From: Chrysemys picta bellii
Taxonomy: Eukaryota > Chordata > Testudines > Emydidae
Assembly: GCF_011386835.1 (NCBI RefSeq)
Contig: NC_088792.1
Span: 110,146,421 to 110,210,420, forward strand
Direction of reading: 5' to 3'
Length of the DNA: 64,000 nucleotides
The position numbers were made by a program, and so were the translations under genes. Below, one piece after another: positions 10,836-21,512 of this stretch; within the stretch, counting starts at the first letter, position 1, and every line of letters begins with the position of its first letter. The notes under the pieces were generated by a model. It had not been told where the DNA came from. It worked only from the letters and a program-made list of their open reading frames with translations, and searched no databases.

Positions 10836-11081
10836 TTAAATGCTCTCAAAGATTGGGGTATCATGTTTCTTGGGAATTACCCCCAGCTTCTAGCGACTCA
10901 GAGAAAGGTGACCAACTTTCGGCACTTGGTATTTGTGTTTTTTGAGTTAAACTGACTCAGGTGTTGGATTATCCTTTCTCATGCCGTTACACCATTTCCA
11001 ACTTGGCCCCAACATTCTACTCTTCATGCAAGTATTTTTTACTCTGAGTTGGGTTGATTTGGTTTGGTTTGAGCTGTCCCG

Positions 11082-11338
11082 ATGCAGCTGTGCCACTGTA
11101 AGATCTCTCATGTTGCTGCTCTATGCTGACAGGAGAGCGCTCTCCCATCAACCTAATTAAACCACACCTAATGAACGGCGATAGCTACGTTGGGGGAAGA
11201 AACTCTCCCACCAATATAGTGCTGTGCACACTAGCGCTTATGCTGGTGAAATTTATGTCGCTCAGGTGGGTGTTTTTTCACACCCCTGAGTGTCATAAGT
11301 TTTGCCGGCATAAGTGGTAGTGTAGACATGGCCTAAGG
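11082..11338. mobile_element. MITE copy, left-truncated
   Basis: It begins inside the element (GATGCAGCTGTGCCACTGTAAG) and ends with the terminal repeat TAGTGTAGACATGGCCTA. The inverted form of that terminus opens a second copy at 11732. It has no coding capacity. The terminal sequence is of a type I associate with hAT-like MITEs, but no duplication can be checked because the left end is missing. Confidence 0.6.
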
Positions 11339-11731
11339 TACACAGACACTTTGAGATATGAAATTAATTGTAAACTGATTATTTTAAAAGGTGGTCCTTC
11401 TGCAATGCAATTTTGAAGAAAAAACACCACTTTTTAGAAATGAATCTTTGCAGAAGAATCAAGTTTATTGAATATGAATTAAGTTTCAACAAGACTTTTT
11501 TTTTTAAAAGGAGCAAAGATTTCTCAATATTAAAAGCATTTTCTCCAACTTTTTAATGTATTTTACACTTTGAAAAAACTACAACATAAAGAATCAGTCT
11601 GAAGTATTAAATAGTTTTTGTAAAGTCCTCAGTTCATATTCAGGACCAAGTATCACTGGGGTTGGGGGTTTCTGCACTTGGTTTGCTTGGGCACCAATTT
11701 CACATCCTCCCACCTAAGAGTCTCTTTTACT
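11339..11731. other. unannotated A+T-rich DNA
   Basis: A stretch between two MITE copies, with poly-T and poly-A runs. No gene or repeat was recognised. Confidence 0.5.
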
Positions 11732-11835
11732 AAGGCTATGTCTACACTAGAGACCTTACACCGATGCAGCTGTACCATTGTAAGATCTCTCATGTGACCA
11801 CTCTACACGCTCCCTGCTAGTGCATAGGGAGGTAT
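11732..11835. mobile_element. MITE copy, right-truncated
   Basis: It starts with the terminal repeat AAGGCTATGTCTACACTAG and then matches the inside of the 11082-11338 copy (GATGCAGCTGTACCATTGTAAG, ATCTCTCATGTG) before the match is lost. Together the two partial copies show both termini of the family. Confidence 0.6.
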
Positions 11836-13328
11836 TGCAGAGCTAACTGTGCCCCAGGCCGGGGGTGCACGGTTCTTGCACAACCTCCCAAAACCGTCTC
11901 ATTGCTCTTGTGTAACAGAACTGCACTGATTCTCTTACCCTGCCGAGGGACTTAATTGGTGGAAATTTGATGTGACCCACCAATTTTGTCACATTGTATT
12001 CAGTATGCAATAATGTGTGTAGATGACTACATATGGGGAACTGAGGCCTTGATTTCCTCAAAACCAAAGTGAGTGTAAGTTGCTACCAAATCAATGTTCT
12101 ACATCCATTTTGCACTAGTGTAAATGACTGTTGAAGAAACATGGAATTAGTGAAGCCCAAGTTCCTCAAATTTGAGAATTCCACCCTCATGAGCATTCAG
12201 CTGGTGAGATCAGCAGTGAAGTGACACTGTCAGGGGTGGAATGTGTTGGGGCAAGAAAGGAGGTGATGCTAGCTGCACATCACTCGTACTTAGCTAGCCC
12301 CCACTCCACCAGCAATTGATGCAATAATACTGATATGATCTTGCAGAAGGCATGTTTGAAATCTGAATCCTGTCTTTTTGATTGTCTGTTTCAGTGTTAC
12401 CTGGTTTGAGGGAATTTGTTTTTGAGGATCACAGGTGGTAGAATTTTTTTCAATCTTTACAGTTTATGAGGGAACTCATGACCTCAGTTTTAGGAGTTAG
12501 GCCCTTTTATGTTCAACCAGGGGAGGAGTCTTTGAAGTTGGCCTGAAGAAAGCTATTACGAGTGAATAGAAAAAAGTGATAAAAATAAAATATGTGAAAG
12601 AGTTCTGATTCTGTTTTCTTCCATAGTTTGTACTTTTGTATATTAAGGATTGCAGATGTTTTTTCTCCTTCAGTCTGAGGTATTACATTTTTTCCCCATC
12701 TAACCCATCCCTATAACATTTATTCTCAAATCCTCAAAGGTATGTAGGTGCCTAATTTCCATTGATTTAGGTGGGCATTATGTGCCAATAGAGCCCTAAC
12801 CAGGTCAGATAAAGGATTTCCAAAATGCTTATGGACTAAGATTCTGATGAAATGATACTTTCCAGCATGATATATGTAAAAGGGAACCAGAGCAGACCAA
12901 CTGACACATTAAAATATACATTAAAAGAAAATAAACATAAAACATGAGCTGAAAGGTGTTAACATGTTTCTAAAGCTTTCTAAAGAAATAGAATTTGAAT
13001 GGAGGTGGCATTACAAATAGAAAGTAAAGTTCTCTTTGATCTAGAATGCTCAGATGCACACTGTGTGGGCAAATCTGGATACTTTCCATACACTCCCTGA
13101 CACCTACAAGTCATGCCAGGTAATTTAGTGCACTTACATTCCATTATTTTGAAACAAATATTTTAATATGCACTGATGCTAGAATGTAGGTAGCAGAAAT
13201 CCAAATACCTGCAAGGGAGTCTGCATTGTCATGTATGCAATCTGTTTATTTTTACTGTTTTTCCACCTACAAAACCAAACCCTCACACTAGCAAACTCTT
13301 TTGAAAAAAAAAAGTGGTAAGATCTTTG
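11836..13328. other. unannotated non-coding DNA
   Basis: No motif-bearing coding frame. A small foldback-like stretch may lie around 12740-12850 (AGGTGCCTAATTTCCATTGATTTAGG type). Nothing else was recognised. Confidence 0.5.
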
Positions 13329-14795
13329 TGTAACCCTTCTGCCCATCAGAGTTGGCAGCAACAAGGGCCGGGTTCAGTATCTAGGGGTTCTGTTTCAATA
13401 ACACAATGCAAAACTGGCTTGAGCCCCCACCCAGTGACCTGGGACAATTACATACACCCCCAGGCGCCTCTAGGGGGCAATACTTCCCCTCTCGCAAGCA
13501 CAGAGTCTGAGTGTAGCAAAAGCCTTTTAATATAGGAGGGAAACAATGCGGCATTATGTTGGGGAAACACCACAAGCAGGATTCATAACACAAACCATGA
13601 ACAAAAGACTCACCGCCAAGTAAGTTTGGCAGTGTCCTTTTCCCCTCAGGGTCTTAAGTCTAGCAACTCACCAGTCACCCCACCCACAGTTTCTTTCCTT
13701 GGTCAGTACCACCCCAGAGTGGTTCTTGAGTCCAGCAACCCAAAAGTCAGCCCTCCCACATTTTCTGTCCTTGGTCAGAGCAGCCCCCAGAGTTCAGAAG
13801 TTCTCCTGCAGAGTTTACCGCCCAGCCTGGGTGGAAGTGGGGGGAGGTTTGGGGGCATCTTACAGGCTCTGCTGCTCGGGTCAACGGCCAATTGCCATGC
13901 CTCTCCGTGGGGTTCTGCTGCAGTCTTCACTGCCAGCTGCGCCTCTCCGCCAGCCATCCTGCTGGCTGCTCCTCTCCGCCAGCCGCCCTGCTAGCTGTTC
14001 CTCTCCACCAGCCGTCCTGCTAGCCGCTCCTCTCCACCAGCCGTCCTGCTAGCCATGCCTGTCTGCCAGCCACCCTGCTAGCCCCCCCCCCCAACTTAAC
14101 ACAGCTCTCAGTGAGTTCAGCTCGTAGTAACTTTAGCTCTTTAGTGATTTCCATTCTCAGTGATTTCAGCTTTGAATAGGGAAGCCTCAGTGCTGATGCA
14201 CTCAGAAGCACTAGTCCAAAGTAGGTCTAATGCTTAGACCTAGGTATCAGTGATTTCAGCTCTACAGCATGTAACAAAACTTTTAATGGAGTCAAAATTA
14301 GCTCTGTTATTACACAGTGGAAAGAGACAAGGTCAAAGTGGCATTTAGGGCCCTCAGAAAGCACCCACACTACCAGGTGCACATACCTGTTCCCAATCTC
14401 TCTCTCAATTCACTGGGCTTTGGAACCCATGTCGCTTGCCTAGCGAGTGCTACTTAGTTGAGGGCGAGTCCCTCCATCATAAAAAAACAAGTACAGTTCT
14501 ACTGTCCTTGATTCACATAACCAGGATAACAACACTTTATTAGTCCTGCCCCAATAACAAAGAGACTGGGGATCCCACAGCAGCCAAAGTGACCATTTGG
14601 GCAAGCAGTCCCATCATGCTAGGTGGGGTGGGTGTGCCCCTGCAAACGAGATCAGCCCCTGAAGTCCTTTTCCACAGCTCACCACCAGATGTCAGGGTAG
14701 AGCTCATTCTGACTCTGCTTACATCTGCCTTCATGGTGTATTGTACTGTTGGCCTGGCAGAGTAATGTGATGACAATGATTCATCGGGCAAGGCC
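13329..14795. mobile_element. probable LTR-retroelement-derived block
   Basis: It starts TGTAACCC, a typical LTR-like start. The sequence is an oddly GC-rich, CT-rich island in A+T-rich surroundings, and I recognise its segment order as a dispersed turtle repeat. No coding capacity is visible: frames such as 13626-13994 and 13699-14052 are read through a 29-bp tandem repeat and shift with each unit. No right terminus or target duplication could be fixed, so the end near 14795 is approximate. Confidence 0.35.
13942..14086. repeat. 29-bp minisatellite, about 5 units
   Basis: Five imperfect units start at 13942, 13971, 14000, 14029 and 14058. The core is CCTCTCCACCAGCCGTCCTG followed by CTAGCCGCT. 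The units differ by a few substitutions, most strongly in the last one. The unit length is not a multiple of three, so the apparent proteins across it are artefacts. Confidence 0.85.
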
Positions 14796-15052
14796 ATTTA
14801 AAAATAAACTAATATAGGAGTGCTCGGAAATTGCACAGAATAAAAGAAAAAAGAAAGAGGAGGGAAAGAAATATTCCATCAAGTTTCCTAGCAGGCAGGT
14901 TATAGAATCAATACTGGACTGACATTCTAAAGGGATTATGTCTGGTATGGGGGGGAGTGCACAGGAGAGAGGAGGAGGAGAATCTTTCATGGAACTACCA
15001 CAGTTATGGTAGCTGGCTAAAATGTATAGCAAATGGTTCTCTTAAAGTGTAG

Positions 15053-15345
15053 CCCTACAGGCTTATCTAGATTAATAGTTAGCATGCTGCAAATTAGAGT
15101 GTAAATCACACTAGCATGCCGCATACTAAGTGTCCGTGTAGGCCCTGCTACCATGCATGAAAAGTTCTCTAGTGTGTTTTGATCTTCACTACATTGAAAC
15201 AGGTGTAGGTCAGTGAAAACTAGGTGACATTTGGTGAGCAGTAGCAGGATCTACATGCAAAGTTAGTTTGCAGCATGCTAGTACATTGTAGCATTACATT
15301 CCAGCTTGCAGTGCACTAACTGTCTAGATATGCCCTAAGTGTAGT
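15053..15345. mobile_element. foldback MITE
   Basis: The left arm (TTATCTAGATTAATAGTTAG, later TAGCATGCCGCATACTAA and GTAGGCCCTGCTAC) is the imperfect reverse complement of the right arm, which ends TAACTGTCTAGATATGCCC. The arms are over 100 bp with a short central spacer, so the whole element can fold into one hairpin. It has no coding capacity. The end sequences resemble those of the foldback at 22508-22770. Confidence 0.65.
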
Positions 15346-16479
15346 CTAAAGACTTACTTCAACAATGGAATTGTGAGACTTTATGTTTATTATCTTTCAA
15401 TGATTTTCAGATCTTATGTACTCAGTTTACAAGTTAAATAATGCTTTTTCTCAAACTGTTAAGTATGAAAATTCAACCTGAGACCTGACATTGAAGCTGG
15501 GTTCCTTCCATCTCATGTGTCATCACGAGTACACAGATATTATGCTCACAGTGACACCTGTGTTGCCTTCAAGTGATTAGAATTTAGGCCTGAATGCTCA
15601 AAAGGTTTTGGGAACCTAAATCCATGTTTTATGGACCCAAGTTGCACTGTTGACTCCACAGCATTGCCCGAAATATTCCGCCAACCCCTAAAGGTGCCTA
15701 AACTCATTGGGCACCCAAATGTCATGCTTAAAGTTCCCTAAGTGCCTTAGTTTTCACCAGTAAAATGCCCTAGGCACTTTGGTTTCCACCTGTGGGCGTA
15801 AACATGGCAGCTTCACGCCAGGTGTCCAGACACCTGTCTCATACCTCAGCCTCAGAGCCCGTTTTTTTCCCCTCCAGGGCCAGATCCCGTAGTTGTACTA
15901 AGGCCATGCCTAACACCAGATGCCCATCACCTCCACCCCCAGCGCAGGGGGCAGAATACAGGTCACTAGTAAGTTTAGGGCCCCACAGTCTACACAAAAA
16001 GGCCACATTTAAGTCTGGGGTGAGTGGGAGAGAGCTATCGAGTGTGAGCCAGTGAGCAAGAGAGTGATTCCGGAAGACAGTAGACTAGATAGTGATAGGT
16101 GTATATGTCAGGGATGGGAAGTGGGTTAGCAGAGCAGAAGGTTAGTTAGTTGGGCATCTAGGGAGACACAGATTAGAGGTCAGGAACACCTGGGGTGGAC
16201 AGCTAAAGTGGGGGAAGGGGAACCAGAGATAGCCAGGGCAGGGAAGTAGAGGGGGTATCCTGCGGAGGCAGAGGGAGGTCTAGGACCAAGCTAGGGAGGG
16301 AAAGCGGTTGCTGGACAGGGAGGGGGCGGCCCAGAGAGAAGAAATATGCACCAATGAAACAAAGATATTCATGCTGCGGTACCTTCTCTGTCAGCAGCAC
16401 CAAAGAAGTGAATGGAGCAGAAATGACACACCTTGAGCCACAGCCCAAGGACAAAGGCAGCCCGACATGTGTCCCCTAC
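15346..16479. other. unannotated non-coding DNA
   Basis: No genes recognised. 15590-15760 resembles a dispersed repeat built on CTCAAAAGGTTTTGG and GGCACCCAAATG motifs. 16080-16330 is purine-rich (GGGAGG/GGAGGCAGAGG). The rest is unique-looking. Confidence 0.45.
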
Positions 16480-17000
16480 CGAACTTATAGAGCTCACCAC
16501 AACTTCACTTGGATTTTGCAGCAGACACGTATACAGTGTCAATGCCTGGACCCAGATATACCACTGCACTTATGTGACGTGCTGCACAGCAATCTCATCA
16601 TTGCTGCATGCAGAAGCCACTCACTTTCTCTTCCCATGCAGACCAGTATAGCTCTGGCCATACTCTCCTCAGGATCATTTCAATGAGTAACCAAACTACC
16701 ACCATCACCTAGCCCACAGCCTCCAAGGGACAACAACAGTTCATGGGGTCATCGTTAATCACATGGGAAATGCATCCAGAGTAGCTCCGACCCATAGGCA
16801 AAACATGCTAGATTTCTACCAGATTTCAGCCTTCCCCATGTGTTAGGCAGAGTGGATGGCACATATGTGAATACCAGAAAACCCAAGCACGAGGTACACA
16901 TCTACATCAATGGACATTGGACTTATGCCACAAACATGATGGCCGTCTGCATGTGCACCACACAGATGCAGAGGATACCCCCTCCACTTGTGCAATCTTA
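16480..17000 (+). pseudogene. PIF/Harbinger (HARBI1-like) transposase relic
   Basis: Translated fragments match the layout of HARBI1-type DDE transposases, which cut and paste DNA transposons in the nucleus. An N-terminal piece reads CRSHSLSLPMQTSIALAILS followed by SGSFQ (about 16608-16686), resembling the family's Leu-Ser-Pro-x-x-Gln...GSFQ helix. The catalytic entry follows: FYQISAFPHVLGRVDGTYV, with the first catalytic Asp codon at 16855-16857, then a segment ending HIYINGHWTYATNMMAVC, which corresponds to the family's YINRKGYHS..NMMAVCD stretch. In-frame stops separate the parts, and the rest of the catalytic domain cannot be followed beyond about 17000. Identification rests on motif order only. 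No terminal repeats were found. Confidence 0.6.
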
Positions 17001-17845
17001 CAGAAGGCAACAGGGATGGACAGATGTAACTGAAGGGAGCACTCAGCCTGCACAAATCTATTACTGGTGATGATGCATGAACCAGAACAAACCCAGCTTG
17101 TCTTTAAATTTCTAGATGATAATATAGGCCAGGCACAAAGATTTTTACTTAAAAACTAAGCAAATTTCACATGAAATTACTGAGAAACAATAAATGTGGA
17201 ATCCCACAAGCCCATTCTTAGGTCACTTTTCAGAGTAAAATTGCACTTGAAATAAGAAGAAAACAAAGCAAATGTAAATGTACACCTTGGGCTGAATGGA
17301 AATATGTATGCTGCATTGCCCACTGGGGACATGTGGATATATTATCAACATTCATCCTATCATTTAGTGGACATGTGCAGGTGAATCACTTCTGAGCTAC
17401 AGAAATTCTCCCATTTCCGGCCATCTTCCCCTTCCTTGCCTGAGGCATGGGAGCATTGCTTATTTTTCACCACTGATGAAATTTACTTTACCTGTATAAA
17501 GTGAGGATAACACTGGTCTACAATTTTTGAGAAGTCGTCTGTTTCAGAGATAAAATGTGCTATTTATTATGTATTTTGATGTGCTGAATTCAAATATGAC
17601 AATTTAAAAAACTGATTGGCTATTGTTTCTAAGATATTTACGTTTTTACATTTTATGTCTATGTATATTGTGTAGATAGTAGAGTTTTAATCATAAATTG
17701 TAAACCTAGGTCTTTTCATGTGTTTATGGTTGCTTTACATGATAATACATGTTTATGTAACACTTTAAAAATCAGCAAAAGGGTTATATAAATAAAATTT
17801 ATTATGAAACAAAAGGCAAAAAACTATTACGTACATAGTTTAGTC
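17001..17845. other. A+T-rich DNA, possibly the end of the adjacent element
   Basis: No coding signal. It may contain the 3' untranslated part and terminal sequence of the element whose gene ends at about 17846 (minus strand), but no inverted terminus matching the other side was found. Confidence 0.4.
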
Positions 17846-19533
17846 CTATTCAGTGTCTACTCGGCACTTTTTGGCTTGTCTCTTGTGTTCATTAAATGGA
17901 GCATCTCTTGTCACTGTCCAGCAATAGTCTGCAAGCATTGATGGGCTCCATTTGCCCTGATAGCGTTTTCCATTGTTGCAATGTCCTGGTGAAATCGCTC
18001 GCCGTGCTCGTCGCTCACTGCTCCGCAGTTCGGTGGAAAAAAATCTAGATGAGAGTGCAAAAAATGTATCTTTAGTGACATGTTGCAATCAAGGCTTTTG
18101 TATGCCTTGAGGAGGTTTTCCACCAACAACCTGTAGTTGTCTGCCTTGTTGTTTCTGAGAAAATTTATTGCCACTAACTGGAAGGCTTCCCATGCCGTCT
18201 TTTCCTTGCCACACAGTGCATGGTCAAATGCATCATCTCGAAGAAGTTCACGAATCTGAGGACCAACAAAGACACCTTCCTTTATCTTAGCTTCACTTAA
18301 CTTTGGAAATTTTCCACGGAGGTACTTGAAAGCTGCTTGTGTTTTGTCAATGGCCTTGACAAAGTTCTTCATCAGACCCAGCTTGATGTGTAAGGGTGGT
18401 AACAAAATCTTCCTTGATTCAACAAGTGGTGGATGCTGAACACTTTTCCTCCCAGGCTCCAATGACTCTCAGAGTGGCCAATCTTTCTTGATGTAGTGGG
18501 AATCTCTTGCACGACTATCCCATTCGCAGAGAAAACAGCAGTACTTTATGTATCCAGTCTGCAGACCAAGCAAGAGAGCAACAACATTCAAATCGCCACA
18601 AAGCTGCCACTGATGTTGGTCATAGTTTATGCACCTCAAAAGTTGTTTCATGTTGTCATAGGTTTCCTTCATATGAACTGCATGACCAACTGGAATTGAT
18701 GGCAAAACATTTCCATTATGCAGTAAAACAGCTTTAAGACTCGTCTTCGATGAATCAAAGAACAGTCTCCACTCATCTGGATCATGAACGATGTTGAGGG
18801 CTGCCATCACACCATCGATGTTGTTGCAGGCTACAAGATCACCTTCCATGAAGAAGAATGGGACAAGATCCTTCTGACGGTCACGGAACATGGAAACCCT
18901 AACATCACCTGCCAGGAGATTCCACTGCTGTAATCTGGAGCCCAACAGCTCTGTCTTACTCTTGGGTAGTTCCAAATCCCTGACAAGGTCATTCAGTTCA
19001 CCTTGTGTTATGAGGTGTGGTTCAGAGGAGGAGGATGGGAGAAAATGTGGGTCCTGTGACATTGATGCTTCAGGACCAGAAGTTTCATCCTCTTCCTCGT
19101 CTGATTCAAGTTAGAATGATTCTGGTGCATCAGGAACCGGCAGTCCTTCTCCATGGGGTACTGGGCGTATAGCTGATGGAATGTTTGGCTAATGCACAGT
19201 CCACTTTTTCTTCTTTGACACCCCTTTCCCAACTGGAGGCACCATGCAGAAGTAACAATTGCTGGTATGATCTGTTGGCTCTCTCCAAATCATTGGCACT
19301 GCAAAAGGCATAGATTTCCTTTTCCTCTTCAACCACTGGCGAAGATTTGTTGCACAAGTGTTGCAGCATATGTGTGGGGCCCACCTCTTGTCCTGATCTC
19401 CAATTTTGCAGCCAAAATAAAGGTGATAGGCTTTCTTAACCATAGTGCTTATACTGCGCTTTTGTGATGCAAAACTCATTTCACCGCAAACATAGCAGAA
19501 ATTATCTGCACTGTTCACACAAGTACAAGGCAT
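17846..19533 (-). pseudogene. transposon-linked gene: Cys-rich N-terminus plus large conserved domain, family not named
   Basis: The N-terminal part (19533-19189) has CYVC (residues 13-16), HICCNTC (54-60) and CYFC (93-96), a likely zinc-binding module, plus a basic KRKRKS stretch. A linker broken by frameshifts leads to the main domain (19062-18469): FFDSSKTSLKAVLLHNG (Asp103), LCGDLNVVALLLGLQ (Asp157), then CCFLCEWDSRARDSHY. A TGA at 18469-18471 interrupts it. The same frame continues (to 17911) with LPPLHIKLGLMKNFVKA and SDEHGERFHQDI, and after a one-base shift near 17968 ends in YQGKWSPSMLADYCW (to 17846). I recall near-identical uncharacterised proteins from arthropods, cnidarians and vertebrates, which suggests a mobile element. 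An Asp/Asp/Glu set (Asp103, Asp157, Glu of SDEHGE) could be a DDE-type transposase centre, but that is inference. The copy is dead. Confidence 0.7.
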
Positions 19534-19670
19534 CTCTGCTCACTTTGGCTAAACAGAAATGTGTTCCTTTGAAAAATCAAACACTGACAAATAAGAGAGC
19601 ATGACACTGTTTGATTTCTAGAGCTGATATAGGGCAATTTGTTCAGCAGAGTGATGTAAGCTTCGTTATG

Positions 19671-19752
19671 ATTGCATCATCCATGACTTCTAGGAATAAT
19701 ATGATGCAATTCATATCATGTATGATGCAATACCAGCTTCAGATTGCATCAT
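19671..19752. repeat. array of four inverted ATGATGCAAT motifs
   Basis: A 10-bp motif occurs exactly four times. It is ATTGCATCAT at 19671-19680 and 19743-19752, and its reverse complement ATGATGCAAT at 19701-19710 and 19722-19731. Start-to-start spacings are 30, 21 and 21 bp. The array lies about 140 bp upstream of the gene at 17846-19533 and may be subterminal transposase-binding sites or a promoter element of that transposon. Confidence 0.75.
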
Positions 19753-21198
19753 TCATTGTTTTGCCTAAAAAGCAAGTACTGTCCAAACCCAGTCATAGAT
19801 TTATTCATAGATCCAGTCAAAGATGTATTTTAATCATTTCTGGTTTAAATTGAGATCCCTTTCCTTCATAACTCACTTATCCTCCACCATTCCCAAGTCA
19901 AGGGTCGTATATACTGACCCAAAAGCACATCTTGAAAACTAGAGCCAATCAACAATTTTAAGCATCATTTTCATTCTCAGTGACCCAGAATTAGTAAAGT
20001 TTGACTACATTTATTTCAGAAGCATTTTGGCAGTAGAGCAGTATAATCAGGCTTTAGGTGAGTCAAATGTGCATTGTTAGGGTGGATGTGAGTGTAGGAA
20101 ACGTTCCCCCTCTCCTACCCAAAACACAGGCTTTAATAATGGATATAGACTCTTTGTACCACTTGAGATGTGTTAGAGCCACAGATCTTAGATATAGTGG
20201 CAACTTCTGGCCCACCATTAAAATAGACTTCTTCATTGATTTTATAGTGCAGAGACCCTCTCCCCAGTACACAAGCAGTATGGACACACTCTCCTTGGCT
20301 GTTCTGCTCATTTTAAGACGCAAACTTGAACCAAACTGTTTAGGGAGTTTCTGAATAATTTGTTTTTCTCCCCCACTTGTGGTTTCTGATCTAGACTGGA
20401 ATCAGAAATGCAGTCAGTCTCACAGACAACATGGTTTTGAAGATTTGCAATTAGATTTGGCAGAATCTATTTGCATGGTTCAGATGAACACCTTAACTTT
20501 TGACTGTGTAACCTAACTGAAGTCAGACTGCGAACGATTCACATTTTGTCCTTGTCACTGCTGTTCTGGTGGTGCTAAATATCAGGAGCCCTGATGCAGA
20601 CTAAAATAATGAAAAGAAGGGACTTTTCTATACTGTAAAACAGAAGATTATACATAATTCACCTTGAATGTAAAGACACCATTATTCCTTTTCAGGGGCT
20701 ATTTAGAAAGTAAAAAGGAAAGATGCTGAACTAACTTTCTTTTCACCTTTATACATTGTCCTAAGGAATGTTTCGTGGTTGAAAAATCATCAGCAATTCT
20801 ATTTTAAATTTCTATTGTGAAATTAGGACAGCTTTTGTGTTTGCATTTCACCTACACACAGGGCAGCTGCCCTCAGTATTGTGCCAGTTCTGAAACAGGT
20901 ATGCTTTGCAGCCAGTGTAAGAAAAATCCTTCAACAGATCTTGGGCTAATGCTAACCTTGTAAGACCTTTTCACACCATATTTATTCAAACAAGAAATTA
21001 TTCTCTACTCATAGGTCCAGAGGGACTCAGAGTTTTCTACAGGAGTTTTAGATATTTTGCTACTTGGACAATTGCCACTGTAATTGTCTATTATCGCAGC
21101 AGCATGAAACTTTATGTGAGTGGATATTAGTTGGCAGCTGCACTCGACTATTGTCTGACATAAAGGAAAGATGATAGATGATATTGTGTAGTCTCTGG
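19753..21198. other. unannotated non-coding DNA
   Basis: No gene recognised. The first ~150 bp probably still belong to the element to the left. Open frames at 20058-20354 (plus) and 20063-20323 (minus) mirror each other and have no motifs. Confidence 0.5.
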
Positions 21199-21297
21199 AC
21201 CAGATTGTCCCCTCATATACACTGGTTTAAATCAGGAATAACAATAGTCAAATCAAGGAAGCTAAGATTGGTGTAGTAAGGGGAGAATCAGGTCCTC
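21199..21297. repeat. short hairpin MITE
   Basis: GACCAGATTGTCCCCTCATA at the left is complementary to TAAGGGGAGAATCAGGTCC at the right, with an A+T-rich middle containing TGGTTTAAATCAGG. It has the same layout as the hairpin at 30513-30603. Confidence 0.5.
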
Positions 21298-21512
21298 TAG
21301 TTTGCAGTTCTGTCTTAGTTCTGAAACCAGCTGGTATTAGGTATGAATTTAACTTCTCTTTTTGCCACACACCACACTTCCTGTGCACACTGAGATTAGT
21401 GGGAGTGAACTTTTTTTTTAACATTATCATGACTTCATTTCTAGAAATACTCCGTTAAATTATCTTCCCAGTTACAGTGCAACAATTCCCTTGGAACTGT
21501 GGTGTAGCAGGA

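Noticed and set aside
13626..14052. Pro/Ser-rich frames resembling a low-complexity secreted protein
   Set aside because: They pass through a 29-bp tandem repeat that shifts frame each unit, so no protein could be conserved.
13324..14174. 5-bp repeat CTTTG that could bound an 840-bp LTR
   Set aside because: The right copy is preceded by TTTCAG and not a TG...CA terminus, and the repeat family appears to continue beyond it; a 5-mer match is expected by chance.
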